Shown: one piece after another, positions 1 to 8,913 of the stretch
Layout of the letters: each line of letters begins with the position of its first letter
Position numbering within the stretch: the first letter of the stretch is position 1
Assembly (NCBI GenBank): GCA_040429635.1
Contig: CP158972.1
Span: 3,541,501 to 3,605,500 of the forward strand
DNA from: Tamlana crocina
GTDB taxonomy: Bacteria > Bacteroidota > Bacteroidia > Flavobacteriales > Flavobacteriaceae
Length of the DNA stretch: 64,000 nt
Direction of reading: 5' to 3'
The notes under the pieces: model-generated
Told to the model about the DNA's origin: nothing
Databases searched by the model: none
The model's input: the letters and a program-made list of their open reading frames with translations, nothing else
Translations under genes and position numbers: made by a program

Positions 1-75
1 TCCTTGCCCTCTACCTACTCGTTTTCCTTGGCTTTTTACTGAACCTTCTGCAGGTTGTAAATTACTTAAATCCAT
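1..75 (-). CDS. rplO: 50S ribosomal protein L15 (partial, N-terminus only)
   Basis: Only the first 25 codons lie in the window; the gene runs off the left edge. Translation from the ATG at 75 begins MDLSNLQPAEGS and reaches a GRGQG-like segment, as in the basic N-terminus of uL15, which threads into 23S rRNA of the large subunit. It follows rpmD by 14 bases, matching the usual spc order rpsE-rpmD-rplO. The family and the operon position agree; the rest cannot be seen. Confidence 0.9.
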   Translation of the reverse strand, partial: MDLSNLQPAEGSVKSQGKRVGRGQG

Positions 76-89
76 TTCAGTTTATATTT

Positions 90-269
90 TTAAGCTTCTT
101 CTACAGAAACTAAATGTGAAACTTTAGCTACCATTCCTAAAACACTTGGTGTAGCTTCGTGCTCTTTTACTTGACCAATCTTGCTAAGACCCAAAGATTC
201 TAAAATTCTTTTTTGTCTTTGCGGACGATTGATAGCGCTTTTAACTTTTGTTACTTTAATCTTTGCCAT
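90..269 (-). CDS. rpmD: 50S ribosomal protein L30
   Basis: A 59-residue protein starting MAKIKVTKVKSAI and ending VSVEEA, short enough to be missed by length cut-offs. It has the uL30 pattern: a first beta strand (KIKVTKVKS), the RPQRQKRILESLGL segment, and a C-terminal strand. uL30 is a small 50S protein found in most but not all bacteria. It lies 11 bases after rpsE and 14 bases before rplO in the spc part of the operon, so co-transcription is expected. Confidence 0.93.
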   Translation of the reverse strand: MAKIKVTKVKSAINRPQRQKRILESLGLSKIGQVKEHEATPSVLGMVAKVSHLVSVEEA

Positions 270-280
270 TTCTGTCTGTA

Positions 281-805
281 TTAAGCGTTAAAAACCTTTT
301 CAAGTGAAATACCTCTATCTCTCGCGATAGTGTTCGCGTCTCTTAATTGCAATAAGGCATCAAAAGTAGCTTTTACTACGTTGTGAGGGTTAGAAGACCC
401 TTGAGATTTAGATAATACATCGTGTACACCAACTGCTTCAAGCACTGTTCTAACAGCACCACCAGCAATTACACCAGTACCAGGAGCAGCAGGAATAATG
501 TTTACTCTAGCTCCACCGTATTTTCCTTTTTGTTCGTGAGGTAAAGTTCCTTTTCTAATTGGAATTCTAACCAAGTTTTTCTTTGCATCCTCAACGGCCT
601 TTGCAATAGCACTGGCGACGTCTTTAGATTTTCCTAAACCTTGGCCTACAACACCAGCTTCGTCACCAACTACTACAATTGCTGAAAAACCAAATGCTCT
701 ACCACCTTTAGTTACTTTAGTAACCCTTTGTACACCAACCAAACGATCTTTAAGATCTAGTCCACCTGGTTTTACTAACTCTGCACTTTTATATTTTTGA
801 AACAT
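281..805 (-). CDS. rpsE: 30S ribosomal protein S5
   Basis: 174 residues. The N-terminal double-stranded-RNA-binding region (about 20-85) carries [16 protein letters not shown] and [19 protein letters not shown], the S5 signature. The C-terminal domain follows with [19 protein letters not shown]. uS5 lies at the back of the 30S subunit near the mRNA entry and helps decoding accuracy. It is separated by 6 bases from rplR upstream. The start at 805 has only A/T-rich sequence before it and no Shine-Dalgarno, like its neighbours. Confidence 0.98.
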   Translation of the reverse strand: MFQKYKSAELVKPGGLDLKDRLVGVQRVTKVTKGGRAFGFSAIVVVGDEAGVVGQGLGKSKDVASAIAKAVEDAKKNLVRIPIRKGTLPHEQKGKYGGARVNIIPAAPGTGVIAGGAVRTVLEAVGVHDVLSKSQGSSNPHNVVKATFDALLQLRDANTIARDRGISLEKVFNA

Positions 806-811
806 AATATC

Positions 812-1168
812 TTAGAATTTTAGTCCGCCTTCTCTAGCTCCTTCAGCTAATGATTTTACTCTACCGTGGTAAAGGTAACCGCCTCTATCAAAAGAAACCG
901 TTTCAATACCAGCTTTTACCGCTTTTTCAGCAAGTGCTTTACCTACTAATTTAGCTACTTCAGCTTTAGTTGCTTTCGCAGAACTAATATCTTTATCTCT
1001 TGAAGATGCCGCGCTAATGGTGTTACCAGTTAGGTCATCTATCAACTGAGCATAAATTTCTTTATTACTTCTATAAACAGCCAATCTTGGTCGCTCTCCT
1101 GTACCAGAAATAACCTTACGGATTCTGTTTTTTATTCTTAGTCTTCTTTCGTTCTTTGTCAATGCCAT
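812..1168 (-). CDS. rplR: 50S ribosomal protein L18
   Basis: 118 residues, normal for uL18. It has the arginine- and lysine-rich N-terminus ([15 protein letters not shown]), then [20 protein letters not shown] and the C-terminal [20 protein letters not shown] motif. uL18 binds 5S rRNA and, with L5, docks the 5S particle into the central protuberance of the 50S subunit. It sits between rplF and rpsE with 10- and 6-base gaps. Confidence 0.98.
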   Translation of the reverse strand: MALTKNERRLRIKNRIRKVISGTGERPRLAVYRSNKEIYAQLIDDLTGNTISAASSRDKDISSAKATKAEVAKLVGKALAEKAVKAGIETVSFDRGGYLYHGRVKSLAEGAREGGLKF

Positions 1169-1178
1169 AACTTAATTA

Positions 1179-1721
1179 TTAAGCTGATTTACCTGCTTTT
1201 CTTCTTATTTCTTCACCAACAAACTTGATTCCTTTTCCTTTGTAAGGTTCAGGCTTTCTAAAACCACGAATCTTCGCTGCTACTTGACCAACTAATTGTT
1301 TATCATGAGAAGTTAGTTTAACGATAGGGTTCTTTCCTTTTTCAGAAACCGTTTCTACTTTAACTTCAGGAGCCAAGTCTAAAACGATGTTGTGTGAAAA
1401 ACCTAATGCTAAATCTAATTTTTGGCCTTGGTTTGATGCTCTGTAACCTACACCAACCAATTCTAGTTCTTTGGTCCAACCTTTTGAAACACCAGCAATC
1501 ATGTTGTTAAGCAATGCTCTGTACAAACCGTGCTTAGCTTTGTGATCTTTGGCATCTGAAGAGCGCTCTACAATAATGTTACCTTCTTCAACTTTAATTT
1601 CAACAGTATCGAACGCTTGTGTTAACTCTCCTAATTTTCCTTTTACAGTTACTACGTTATCTTTAACATCAACTGTTACACCTGCTGGAATGGCTACTGG
1701 ATTTTTTCCTATTCTTGACAT
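1179..1721 (-). CDS. rplF: 50S ribosomal protein L6
   Basis: 180 residues with two related alpha/beta domains. The N-terminus reads MSRIGKNPVAIPAGV and the C-terminal half has the signature segment AKIRGFRKPEPYKGKGIKF. uL6 sits near the sarcin-ricin loop and the factor-binding site of the 50S subunit. It is followed 10 bases later by rplR; rpsH precedes it by 19 bases. Nothing unusual is seen. Confidence 0.98.
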   Translation of the reverse strand: MSRIGKNPVAIPAGVTVDVKDNVVTVKGKLGELTQAFDTVEIKVEEGNIIVERSSDAKDHKAKHGLYRALLNNMIAGVSKGWTKELELVGVGYRASNQGQKLDLALGFSHNIVLDLAPEVKVETVSEKGKNPIVKLTSHDKQLVGQVAAKIRGFRKPEPYKGKGIKFVGEEIRRKAGKSA

Positions 1722-1740
1722 TTCTTTTCGGTATTAAAAA

Positions 1741-2139
1741 TTAGTATACGTAACATAAAACTTCGCCACCTACATTTTCCTTTTTGGCTTGTTTGCCCGT
1801 CATTACTCCGTGAGAAGTTGAAACGATAGCAACACCAAGACCGTTAAGGATTCTAGGCAATTCCTTAGCACCGGCATACTGACGTAAACCTGGCGTACTA
1901 ATTCTTTGAAGCTTCTTGATTACTGGTTCTTTTGTTTCTTTGTTGTACTTAAGCGCTATTTTGATAGTGCCCTGTACAGTAGAATCATCAAATTTGTAAC
2001 TTAAAATATATCCTTGCTCGAATAATATTTTGGTGATGTCCTTTTTTAAATTAGATGCTGGTATCTCCACCACTCTGTGGTTGGCACGCACCGCGTTTCT
2101 AATTCGTGTCAAATAATCCGCAATTGGATCTGAGTACAT
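1741..2139 (-). CDS. rpsH: 30S ribosomal protein S8
   Basis: 132 residues. It starts MYSDPIADYLTRIRNAVRA, the usual uS8 N-terminus, and ends with STSHGVMTGKQAKKENVGGE, the C-terminal RNA-binding motif. uS8 binds helix 21 of 16S rRNA in the platform; in E. coli it also represses its own operon by binding an mRNA copy of that site. Here a 68-base gap with a hairpin lies just before this gene, although most junctions in this operon are under 25 bases. Confidence 0.98.
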   Translation of the reverse strand: MYSDPIADYLTRIRNAVRANHRVVEIPASNLKKDITKILFEQGYILSYKFDDSTVQGTIKIALKYNKETKEPVIKKLQRISTPGLRQYAGAKELPRILNGLGVAIVSTSHGVMTGKQAKKENVGGEVLCYVY

Positions 2140-2155
2140 AATGAATTGATTTTGT

Positions 2156-2190
2156 GGCCTTGGTTTTCGGTTGGTCCCGAACCTTAAGCC
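2156..2190 (-). promoter_or_regulatory. Hairpin between rpsN and rpsH, possible r-protein control element
   Basis: Read on the minus strand, 2190 to 2156 can fold as GGC/GCC, then GGTT/AACC, then CGG/CCG, with small internal loops and a GACCAA apical loop. It starts about 50 bases upstream of the S8 start codon, in an unusually long gap for this operon. Autoregulation by S8 is known for the E. coli spc operon; whether this hairpin has that role is inference. Confidence 0.4.
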
Positions 2191-2207
2191 TGATTATTTA
2201 AATAATA

Positions 2208-2477
2208 TTACCAACTTGCTTTTTTTACTCCTGGGATAAGACCTTGGTTTGCCATTTCCCTGAACGTTACACGAGAGATACCAAAGGTACGCATGTATCC
2301 TTTTGGTCTTCCGGTTAACTTACATCTATTATGCTGACGGATAGGAGATGCGTTTTTAGGCAGCTTTTGTAATGCTTCGTAATCGCCTGCTTCCTTTAAA
2401 GCTTTGCGTTTAGCAGCGTACTTGGCTACTGTTTTAGCTCTTTTTACCTCACGGGCTTTCATTGATTCTTTAGCCAT
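2208..2477 (-). CDS. rpsN: 30S ribosomal protein S14, zinc-independent form
   Basis: 89 residues. The C-terminal signature [19 protein letters not shown] is present, followed by [18 protein letters not shown]. Only one cysteine is present, so this is the longer zinc-free (C-minus) form rather than the 61-residue zinc-ribbon form. uS14 sits in the head of the 30S subunit. It follows rplE by 3 bases; a 68-base structured gap separates it from rpsH. Confidence 0.98.
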   Translation of the reverse strand: MAKESMKAREVKRAKTVAKYAAKRKALKEAGDYEALQKLPKNASPIRQHNRCKLTGRPKGYMRTFGISRVTFREMANQGLIPGVKKASW

Positions 2478-2480
2478 ATC

Positions 2481-3032
2481 TTAGTTCTTTTGAAAAGGTA
2501 ATCCTAGTTCAGTTAATAATGATTTTGCTTCTTTATCAGTCTCGGCTGAAGTTACAAATGTAATATCCATTCCAGAAATTTTGTTCACTTTATCAATGTT
2601 TATTTCTGGGAAGATGATTTGCTCGGTAACACCTAGGTTGTAGTTACCTCTTCCGTCGAATCCTGTAGCCTTAATTCCATTAAAATCTCTTACACGTGGA
2701 AGTGCAGAAGTTACTAAACGATCTAAGAATTCGTACATTCTTTCGCCACGTAAAGTTACTTTTGCCCCAATTGGCATCCCTTTACGAAGTTTGAAAGATG
2801 CAACGTCTTTTTTAGATATCGTTGCTACGGCTTTTTGTCCAGATATAGTAGTCAATTCCTCTACTGCGTAGTCAATCAACTTTTTGTCTGCAACGGCAGC
2901 ACCCACACCTTTAGATATTACTATCTTTTCCAGTTTAGGAACCTGCATTACATTATTATATCCAAATTCGTCTGTAAGAGCTGCAATTACTCTGCTTTTA
3001 TACTCTTCTTTAAGTCTTGGTGAATATGCCAT
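2481..3032 (-). CDS. rplE: 50S ribosomal protein L5
   Basis: 183 residues. It has the uL5 motifs [33 protein letters not shown] and [15 protein letters not shown]. uL5 binds 5S rRNA and contacts the P-site tRNA from the central protuberance. It is 2 bases after rplX and 3 bases before rpsN. The sequence before the start is A/T-rich, without a Shine-Dalgarno. Confidence 0.98.
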   Translation of the reverse strand: MAYSPRLKEEYKSRVIAALTDEFGYNNVMQVPKLEKIVISKGVGAAVADKKLIDYAVEELTTISGQKAVATISKKDVASFKLRKGMPIGAKVTLRGERMYEFLDRLVTSALPRVRDFNGIKATGFDGRGNYNLGVTEQIIFPEINIDKVNKISGMDITFVTSAETDKEAKSLLTELGLPFQKN

Positions 3033-3034
3033 AA

Positions 3035-3346
3035 CTATATTACTTCATTAGATTTTTTAGAAAATCGTACTTTTTTATCGCCTTCCATTCTGTAGCCTAC
3101 TCTTGTTTCTTCACCTTTGGAGGTCAATAACGACAAGTTAGATACGTGAATAGCGGCTTCTTTCTCTACGATTCCTCCTTGAGGATTTTGAGCACTTGGC
3201 TTAGTGTGTTTTTTCACTAAGTTTACGCCCTCAACAATCGCTTTGTTCTTCTCTATTAACACCTTTTGTACTTTACCTTCGGCCCCTTTGTGGTCTCCAG
3301 CAATTACTTTTACGGTATCTCCAGTTTTTATTTTAAGCTTTCCCAT
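3035..3346 (-). CDS. rplX: 50S ribosomal protein L24
   Basis: 103 residues. The N-terminal KOW motif reads [21 protein letters not shown], followed by the [11 protein letters not shown] segment and [16 protein letters not shown]. uL24 is an early 50S assembly protein near the exit tunnel. It is 14 bases after rplN and 2 bases before rplE. The length is typical. Confidence 0.98.
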   Translation of the reverse strand: MGKLKIKTGDTVKVIAGDHKGAEGKVQKVLIEKNKAIVEGVNLVKKHTKPSAQNPQGGIVEKEAAIHVSNLSLLTSKGEETRVGYRMEGDKKVRFSKKSNEVI

Positions 3347-3360
3347 CTTAATAATTTGTA

Positions 3361-3729
3361 TTAAAGCACCTCTGGTGCCAATGATACAATCTTCATGAAT
3401 TGTTTATCACGAAGCTCTCTTGCAACTGGTCCGAATACACGTGTGCCTCTCATTTCACCTTGAGGGTTTAAAAGTACACATGCGTTATCGTCGAATCTGA
3501 TATAAGATCCATCTGGACGTCGCACTTCTTTAACGGTACGCACTACCACTGCAGTTGAAACAGCACCTTTTTTAATGTTTCCATTAGGTGTTGCGTCTTT
3601 TACTGAAACTACAATTTTGTCCCCTACAGAAGCGTATCTTCTTTTAGTACCACCTAGAACACGTATGGTTAATACTTCTTTGGCTCCGGTGTTGTCTGCT
3701 ACTTTAAGTCTTGATTCTTGTTGTACCAT
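3361..3729 (-). CDS. rplN: 50S ribosomal protein L14
   Basis: 122 residues starting [19 protein letters not shown], the standard uL14 N-terminus, with [20 protein letters not shown] near the C-terminus. uL14 lies at the subunit interface, where the silencing factor RsfS binds in many bacteria. It is 2 bases after rpsQ. Confidence 0.98.
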   Translation of the reverse strand: MVQQESRLKVADNTGAKEVLTIRVLGGTKRRYASVGDKIVVSVKDATPNGNIKKGAVSTAVVVRTVKEVRRPDGSYIRFDDNACVLLNPQGEMRGTRVFGPVARELRDKQFMKIVSLAPEVL

Positions 3730-3731
3730 GA

Positions 3732-3989
3732 TTACTTCGCTCTTTCAATTATTTCAACTAATCTCCAACATTTAGATTTACTTAAAGGTCGTGTTTCCAT
3801 GATCCTTACAGTATCTCCTTCGTTGCAGTCATTTTTCTCGTCGTGTGCAACATATTTTTTTGTTTTCAACACGAACTTACCATACATAGGGTGCTTTACT
3901 TTTTTCACCTCAGAAACCACAATAGATTTCTGCATTTTGTTACTTGTAACAACTCCTATACGTTCTTTTCTTAACTTTCTTGTTTCCAT
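3732..3989 (-). CDS. rpsQ: 30S ribosomal protein S17
   Basis: 85 residues with the OB-fold signature: [19 protein letters not shown], the KHPMYGKFV loop and the [20 protein letters not shown] motif. uS17 is a primary 16S-binding assembly protein. It follows rpmC by 11 bases. Confidence 0.98.
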   Translation of the reverse strand: METRKLRKERIGVVTSNKMQKSIVVSEVKKVKHPMYGKFVLKTKKYVAHDEKNDCNEGDTVRIMETRPLSKSKCWRLVEIIERAK

Positions 3990-4000
3990 TTTAAGCAGAA

Positions 4001-4192
4001 TTATTGTGAATCTCTTTTAGTTAATTCCGTCGCAATTCTGGCAACGCTACGGCGTAGGTTACGCAATTGAATTGGATTTTCTAAAGGAGAAATTGCATGA
4101 GCCAATTTTAGGTCTGAATAACTCTTTTTAGTTTCACTAAGCTTTTCTTGTAACTCAGCTACAGATAATTCTTTAATTTCTGATTGTTTCAT
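4001..4192 (-). CDS. rpmC: 50S ribosomal protein L29
   Basis: 63 residues forming a two-helix protein: [20 protein letters not shown], then the [20 protein letters not shown] signature. uL29 sits at the tunnel exit next to L23, where it helps form the docking site for trigger factor and SRP. It follows rplP by 13 bases. Confidence 0.97.
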   Translation of the reverse strand: MKQSEIKELSVAELQEKLSETKKSYSDLKLAHAISPLENPIQLRNLRRSVARIATELTKRDSQ

Positions 4193-4205
4193 AATATCAA
4201 ATCAA

Positions 4206-4625
4206 TTATGCTTCGTAATCTCTAGCAATTATAAACTTAGTTTTTACCGGTAGTTTTTGTGCGGCTAGACGCAATGCTTCTTTAGCTACGTCTAATGGCA
4301 CACCACCTACTTCAAAAAGCACTCTTCCTGGCTTTACAACAGCTACCCAAAGCTCAACGGCACCTTTACCTTTACCCATACGTACTTCAAGAGGCTTTTT
4401 TGTGATAGGCTTGTCTGGAAATATTTTGATCCAAAGTTGCCCTTCTCTTTTCATGTAACGTGTAGCGGCTATACGTGCTGCTTCAATTTGACGAGATGTT
4501 ATAAATACTGAGTCTAATGCTTTTATTCCAAAAGTTCCGCTTGAAAGTTGGTTGCCTCTACCGGCATTACCTTTCATGCGTCCTTTTTGCTGCTTACGAA
4601 ATTTTGTTCTTTTAGGCTGTAACAT
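4206..4625 (-). CDS. rplP: 50S ribosomal protein L16
   Basis: 139 residues. It starts [19 protein letters not shown] and has [19 protein letters not shown] followed by [19 protein letters not shown], the uL16 signatures. uL16 lies near the peptidyl-transferase centre and the elbow of A-site tRNA. It is 21 bases after rpsC. Confidence 0.98.
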   Translation of the reverse strand: MLQPKRTKFRKQQKGRMKGNAGRGNQLSSGTFGIKALDSVFITSRQIEAARIAATRYMKREGQLWIKIFPDKPITKKPLEVRMGKGKGAVELWVAVVKPGRVLFEVGGVPLDVAKEALRLAAQKLPVKTKFIIARDYEA

Positions 4626-4646
4626 TTTTCTTTACTTTATAAAAAA

Positions 4647-5366
4647 TTACTTTCTACGACGAGGCCCTTTGTTTCCGCCACGTCCGGCTCCACCTTTTCC
4701 TTGCTTTTTGGACAATCCAACAAGCGGAGAAAGCTCTCTTTTACCGTATACTTCACCTTTCATGATCCATACTTTAACACCCAACCTACCGTAAGTAGTG
4801 TGTGCCTCAACTAAAGCATAGTCAATATCGGCTCTAAAGGTCGATAAAGGAATACGTCCTTCTTTGTAGTGCTCGCTACGTGCCATTTCAGCACCATTTA
4901 AACGACCACTGATCTGGATTTTTATTCCTTCAGCATTCATACGCATTGTAGCAGCGATAGCCATTTTGATTGCACGACGGTAAGAGATTCTGTTCTCAAT
5001 TTGACGGGCAATACTTGATGCTACTAAAAATGCATCCAGTTCAGGTCTTTTAATTTCAAAGATGTTAATCTGAACTTCTTTTCCGGTAATTTTCTTAAGC
5101 TCCTCTTTCAACTTGTCTACCTCTTGACCTCCCTTACCAATAATGATACCTGGGCGTGCCGTAGTGATAGTAACGGTTACAAGCTTTAAAGTTCTTTCAA
5201 TAATTACTCTACTTACACTAGCTTTAGAAAGACGCGCGTGAACGTATTTTCTAATCTTATCGTCTTCGGCAAGTTTATCGCCATAATCGTTTCCTCCGTA
5301 CCAGTTAGATTCCCATCCTCTGATAATTCCTAAGCGATTTCCGATTGGATTTGTTTTTTGTCCCAT
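4647..5366 (-). CDS. rpsC: 30S ribosomal protein S3
   Basis: 239 residues. The N-terminus is [20 protein letters not shown]; a type II KH domain carries [20 protein letters not shown] at about 70-90; the C-terminal domain has [13 protein letters not shown] and [12 protein letters not shown]. The tail is rich in Gly, Lys and Arg. uS3 forms part of the mRNA entry tunnel and helicase with S4 and S5. It is 8 bases after rplV. Confidence 0.98.
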   Translation of the reverse strand: MGQKTNPIGNRLGIIRGWESNWYGGNDYGDKLAEDDKIRKYVHARLSKASVSRVIIERTLKLVTVTITTARPGIIIGKGGQEVDKLKEELKKITGKEVQINIFEIKRPELDAFLVASSIARQIENRISYRRAIKMAIAATMRMNAEGIKIQISGRLNGAEMARSEHYKEGRIPLSTFRADIDYALVEAHTTYGRLGVKVWIMKGEVYGKRELSPLVGLSKKQGKGGAGRGGNKGPRRRK

Positions 5367-5374
5367 ACTCTTTA

Positions 5375-5782
5375 TTAAGCTTGTGTGTTATTGTTAGCAC
5401 CAACCACCAATGTTACGTGGTTAGAACGTTTTCTAATTCTGTGTGCACGACCTTGAGGTGCTGGACGCAATCTTTTTAACATAGATCCTCCGTCAACTCT
5501 AATCTCCTTTACAAATAATTCTGCAGATTCAACATCGGCATCTTCATTTTTTGCTTGCCAGTTAGCGATAGCCGACAATAACAACTTCTCTAAACGAGCT
5601 GAAGCTTCCTTTTGGTTGAACTTTAAGATATTAAGTGCTTTCTCTACCTTTTCACCTCTTACTAAATCGGCTACTAAGCGCATTTTTCTTGGTGATGTAG
5701 GACAATTATTAAGTTTTGCAAAAGCCACTTGCTTTTTACCTTCCTTAATAGCGTCTGCCATTTGTTTTTTACGACTTCCCAT
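5375..5782 (-). CDS. rplV: 50S ribosomal protein L22
   Basis: 135 residues. It has the uL22 core with [19 protein letters not shown] and the beta-hairpin loop [20 protein letters not shown] that reaches into the exit tunnel and contributes to macrolide binding. The N-terminus ([18 protein letters not shown]) is somewhat longer than in E. coli. It is 6 bases after rpsS. Confidence 0.98.
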   Translation of the reverse strand: MGSRKKQMADAIKEGKKQVAFAKLNNCPTSPRKMRLVADLVRGEKVEKALNILKFNQKEASARLEKLLLSAIANWQAKNEDADVESAELFVKEIRVDGGSMLKRLRPAPQGRAHRIRKRSNHVTLVVGANNNTQA

Positions 5783-5788
5783 AGCTTA

Positions 5789-6067
5789 CTACTTTTTACC
5801 TTTATTTTTAGCACCGGCATGCCCACGGAATGAACGTGTTGGTGAAAATTCTCCTAATTTATGACCTACCATGTTTTCAGTTACGTAAACTGGAACAAAT
5901 TGACGGCCATTATGCACTGCTATTGTTTGTCCAACGAAATCTGGAGTAATCATACTAGCACGAGACCAAGTTTTGATTACTGTTTTTTTGTTAGCCTCAA
6001 CATTAGCGGCAACTTTCTTTTCTAATTTATAATGAACGTAAGGTCCTTTTTTTAATGATCTTGCCAT
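5789..6067 (-). CDS. rpsS: 30S ribosomal protein S19
   Basis: 92 residues starting [19 protein letters not shown], with [20 protein letters not shown] and [20 protein letters not shown], the uS19 signature near the C-terminus. uS19 sits in the 30S head, next to S13 and the A-site tRNA. It is 3 bases after rplB. Confidence 0.98.
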   Translation of the reverse strand: MARSLKKGPYVHYKLEKKVAANVEANKKTVIKTWSRASMITPDFVGQTIAVHNGRQFVPVYVTENMVGHKLGEFSPTRSFRGHAGAKNKGKK

Positions 6068-6070
6068 GTC

Positions 6071-6898
6071 TTATTTCTTTCTACGTTCTACAATATACTT
6101 ATTACTCGCTTTTGTTTTAGAACGTGTTCTATAACCTTTAGCTGGAACACCGTTTCTTGAACGTGGGTGACCTCCTGAAGAACGTCCTTCACCACCACCC
6201 ATTGGGTGATCAATCGGGTTCATTACCACCGGTCTAGTTCGCGGTCTTCTACCTAACCATCTTGTTCTACCTGCTTTACCACCTACTATTAATTGGTGAT
6301 CTGAGTTAGATACAACTCCGATAGTAGCCATACAAGTTCCAAGAATCATTCTGGTTTCACCTGAAGGCAATTTTATAGTAGCAAACTTACCGTCTCTTGC
6401 CATTAATTGTGCAAAAGCACCAGCACTACGTGCCATAACAGCGCCTTGTCCTGGACGTAATTCTACACAAGAAATAATGGTTCCTAATGGAATTTCACTT
6501 AATGGCATAGCGTTACCAATTTCTGGTGCTACGCCTTCCTTACCAGACACAATGTTTTGCCCTACTTGCAATCCGTTTTGAGCAATTACATATCTCTTTT
6601 CGCCATCTTGGTAGTTTACCAAAGCGATAAAAGCTGTTCTGTTTGGATCGTATTCTATCGATTTTACTTCGGCAGGAATTCCTGCTTTGTCTCTTTTAAA
6701 ATCGATAATACGATACTTCTTCTTATGACCACCACCTATGTAGCGCATGGTCATTTTTCCTTGACTGTTTCTACCACCAGACCTTTTATTCGGAACGAGC
6801 AAGCTCTTTTCCGGCTTATCAGTAGTTATGGCGTCATACCCATTTACTACTCTAAAACGCTGTCCTGGTGTGATTGGTTTTAATTTTCTTACTGACAT
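6071..6898 (-). CDS. rplB: 50S ribosomal protein L2
   Basis: 275 residues. Visible are the RNA-binding region with [20 protein letters not shown] and the C-terminal [19 protein letters not shown] loop, which carries the conserved histidine near the peptidyl-transferase centre. uL2 is needed for subunit association and tRNA binding. It is 10 bases after rplW and 3 bases before rpsS. Confidence 0.99.
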   Translation of the reverse strand: MSVRKLKPITPGQRFRVVNGYDAITTDKPEKSLLVPNKRSGGRNSQGKMTMRYIGGGHKKKYRIIDFKRDKAGIPAEVKSIEYDPNRTAFIALVNYQDGEKRYVIAQNGLQVGQNIVSGKEGVAPEIGNAMPLSEIPLGTIISCVELRPGQGAVMARSAGAFAQLMARDGKFATIKLPSGETRMILGTCMATIGVVSNSDHQLIVGGKAGRTRWLGRRPRTRPVVMNPIDHPMGGGEGRSSGGHPRSRNGVPAKGYRTRSKTKASNKYIVERRKK

Positions 6899-6908
6899 TG
6901 TTGTCTAA

Positions 6909-7199
6909 TTACATGTTACTGTATAAATCAATCATTTCACCTTCCGCCAGTTGTACAATTGCCTTTTTAACAGCATTTGTTTTACCATGTTGAAGACCTG
7001 TTTTTGTGTAACGGGTTCTTCTATCTGGACGGACATTTATAGTACGAACTTTTTCAACAGAAACACCATAAGCAGCTTCAACCGCTTTTTTGATTTCTAC
7101 CTTGTTCGCCTTTGTGTTCACTGAGAACCAATAGCAGTTTTTTAACTCACTATCAGCTGTCGCTTTTTCTGTGATTATAGGTTTAATTAAGATACTCAT
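6909..7199 (-). CDS. rplW: 50S ribosomal protein L23
   Basis: 96 residues. It begins MSILIKPIITEKATADSE and has the pattern FSVNTKANKVEIKKAVEAAY followed by VRTINVRPDRRTR. uL23 is at the tunnel exit, the main contact for trigger factor and SRP. It lies 7 bases after rplD and 10 bases before rplB. Confidence 0.98.
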   Translation of the reverse strand: MSILIKPIITEKATADSELKNCYWFSVNTKANKVEIKKAVEAAYGVSVEKVRTINVRPDRRTRYTKTGLQHGKTNAVKKAIVQLAEGEMIDLYSNM

Positions 7200-7206
7200 C
7201 TGTTTC

Positions 7207-7836
7207 TTATTTACTTAAGTTTGTTTCAATTCCTTCAATTGCACCTTCTAAAAGCACTACTTGATTAGCATTCATAATCTTGTAAGTACTTAATTCTGAA
7301 GCTGTTATCACTTCAGAACCTTTTAAATTGCGCGACGACAAATATACGTTATTATTTGACCCACCCAACACAAACAAAGACTTTTTGTTGTCTAACTCTA
7401 AGGCTTTCAGTACCGCAGTAAAGTTTTTGGTTTTTGGAGCATCAAAATTAAAGTCTTCTAAAACTGTAATTGATTGCTCTCCGGCCTTAATACTTAATGC
7501 AGATTTACGTGCTAAACGCTTAAGGTTTTTGTTAAGCTTGAAGCTATAGTTTCTTGGTCTTGGACCAAACATACGTCCACCACCTTTAAATACTCCAGAC
7601 TTGATGCTACCAGCACGAGCTGTACCAGTACCTTTTTGCTTCTTAATTTTACGCGTACTTCCGGCAATTTCTCCTCTTTCTTTCGATTTGTGAGTACCTT
7701 GACGTTGGTTTGCTAAATATTGTTTAACATCCAAATATACGGCGTGATTATTAGGCTCAATAGCAAACACATCTTTAGAAAGGTCTGCCTTTCTACCTGT
7801 GTCTTTTCCGTTTATATCTAAAACTGCTACTTTCAT
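7207..7836 (-). CDS. rplD: 50S ribosomal protein L4
   Basis: 209 residues. It has the uL4 extended loop, with GSTRKIKKQKGTGTARAGS and GGRMFGPRPRNYSFKLNKN, which lines the exit tunnel. In E. coli L4 also controls the S10 operon through the leader before rpsJ; no such claim can be made here, although a terminator-like hairpin lies upstream before rplC. The start codon overlaps the rplC stop by one base (TAATG), suggesting coupled translation. Confidence 0.98.
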   Translation of the reverse strand: MKVAVLDINGKDTGRKADLSKDVFAIEPNNHAVYLDVKQYLANQRQGTHKSKERGEIAGSTRKIKKQKGTGTARAGSIKSGVFKGGGRMFGPRPRNYSFKLNKNLKRLARKSALSIKAGEQSITVLEDFNFDAPKTKNFTAVLKALELDNKKSLFVLGGSNNNVYLSSRNLKGSEVITASELSTYKIMNANQVVLLEGAIEGIETNLSK

Positions 7837-8453
7837 TACTTTCTAATAATTACATAAGAGTTTTTGTGTCCAGGCACACAACCTTTTACAACAAGTAAGT
7901 TCTTTTCAGCAACTACTTTCAATACTCTTAAATTTTCAACTTTCACTTTTTCACCACCCATTCTTCCGGCCATTTTCATGCCTTTGAATACTCTAGCAGG
8001 ATAAGAAGCGGCTCCAATAGAACCTGGCGCTCTTAAACGGTTGTGCTGACCGTGGGTAGCTTGACCTACACCACCGAAACCATGACGCTTTACAACACCT
8101 TGGAATCCTTTTCCTTTTGAAATACCAGACACATCAACAAATTCACCTTCAACAAAGTGATCTACAGTGATAGAATCTCCTAATTTGTACTCCTCATCAA
8201 AACCTTTGAACTCAACGATTTTACGCTTTACAGAAGTACCCGCTTTTTTAGCATGACCGATGTCTGCCTTTGTAGCGCTTTTTTCTGTCGCGTCATCGAA
8301 ACCTAATTGAACAGCTTCGTAGCCGTCAACCTCTTCAGTTCTGACTTGGGTAACGATACATGGACCTGCTTCGATTACTGTACAAGGAATGTTTTTCCCG
8401 TTTTCATCAAAGATGCTGGTCATACCGATTTTTTTTCCAATTAACCCAGACAT
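7836..8453 (-). CDS. rplC: 50S ribosomal protein L3
   Basis: 205 residues. It starts [19 protein letters not shown] and has the signature [20 protein letters not shown] followed by [20 protein letters not shown]. uL3 is an early 50S assembly protein that reaches toward the peptidyl-transferase centre. It is the first gene after the 143-base structured gap behind rpsJ. Only about 30 A/T-rich bases separate its ATG from the terminator-like hairpin, with no recognisable promoter between. Confidence 0.98.
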   Translation of the reverse strand: MSGLIGKKIGMTSIFDENGKNIPCTVIEAGPCIVTQVRTEEVDGYEAVQLGFDDATEKSATKADIGHAKKAGTSVKRKIVEFKGFDEEYKLGDSITVDHFVEGEFVDVSGISKGKGFQGVVKRHGFGGVGQATHGQHNRLRAPGSIGAASYPARVFKGMKMAGRMGGEKVKVENLRVLKVVAEKNLLVVKGCVPGHKNSYVIIRK

Positions 8454-8483
8454 AATTTAATTATTAATTTATTTGTTACTTAT

Positions 8484-8522
8484 TTAAAAAACTTCAGGGA
8501 CAAAATACCTTCCGTCCCTGAA
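8484..8522 (-). terminator. Terminator-like hairpin between rpsJ and rplC (candidate attenuator)
   Basis: On the minus strand a perfect 9-bp stem, TTCAGGGAC/GTCCCTGAA with a 12-base loop, is followed at once by a G and six Ts. That is the form of an intrinsic terminator, yet about 20 essential ribosomal genes lie downstream and I see no TAnnTTTG box between it and the rplC ATG at 8453. Partial or regulated read-through is therefore expected (inference). Confidence 0.65.
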
Positions 8523-8602
8523 ATGTATTTTTCCGTTTTTCCCGCGACCGCATCGGTGGGACATGTACTTGGCTACACGAGGCAGCCGGTTTATACTTAA
8601 AC
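8523..8602 (-). promoter_or_regulatory. Structured RNA region upstream of the rplC attenuator
   Basis: Three short inverted repeats precede the terminator-like hairpin on the minus strand: GGTTTA/TAAACC overlapping the rpsJ stop; GGCT/AGCC around 8569-8586; and CCC...CGGT against ACCG...GGG around 8541-8560. The stretch is clearly richer in G and C than the other junctions of this operon. It could be the sensing part of a leader RNA; I cannot assign it to a known family. Confidence 0.4.
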
Positions 8603-8902
8603 CTTAATCTCTACTTCAACACCACTTGGCAACTCAAGCTTCATCAAGGCATCAATTGTTTTTGATGATGAAGAGTAGATATCCATTAATCTTTTATAAG
8701 AAGATAATTGGAATTGCTCTCTTGACTTCTTGTTTACGTGTGGAGAACGTAATACAGTAAAGATTTTTTTGTGTGTTGGTAAAGGAATTGGTCCAGTTAC
8801 AACAGCACCAGTACTTTTTACTGTTTTTACAATCTTATCGGCCGATTTATCAACCAAGTTGTGATCGTAAGATTTTAATTTTATTCTGATTTTTTGACTC
8901 AT
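8597..8902 (-). CDS. rpsJ: 30S ribosomal protein S10
   Basis: 101 residues: [20 protein letters not shown] at the start, the [20 protein letters not shown] loop with the conserved Pro-rich signature, then [15 protein letters not shown]. uS10 is in the 30S head and, as NusE, also takes part in antitermination. It follows fusA by 11 bases, so the str and S10 operons are joined here. Confidence 0.98.
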   Translation of the reverse strand: MSQKIRIKLKSYDHNLVDKSADKIVKTVKSTGAVVTGPIPLPTHKKIFTVLRSPHVNKKSREQFQLSSYKRLMDIYSSSSKTIDALMKLELPSGVEVEIKV

Positions 8903-8913
8903 TTTCTTAGATT

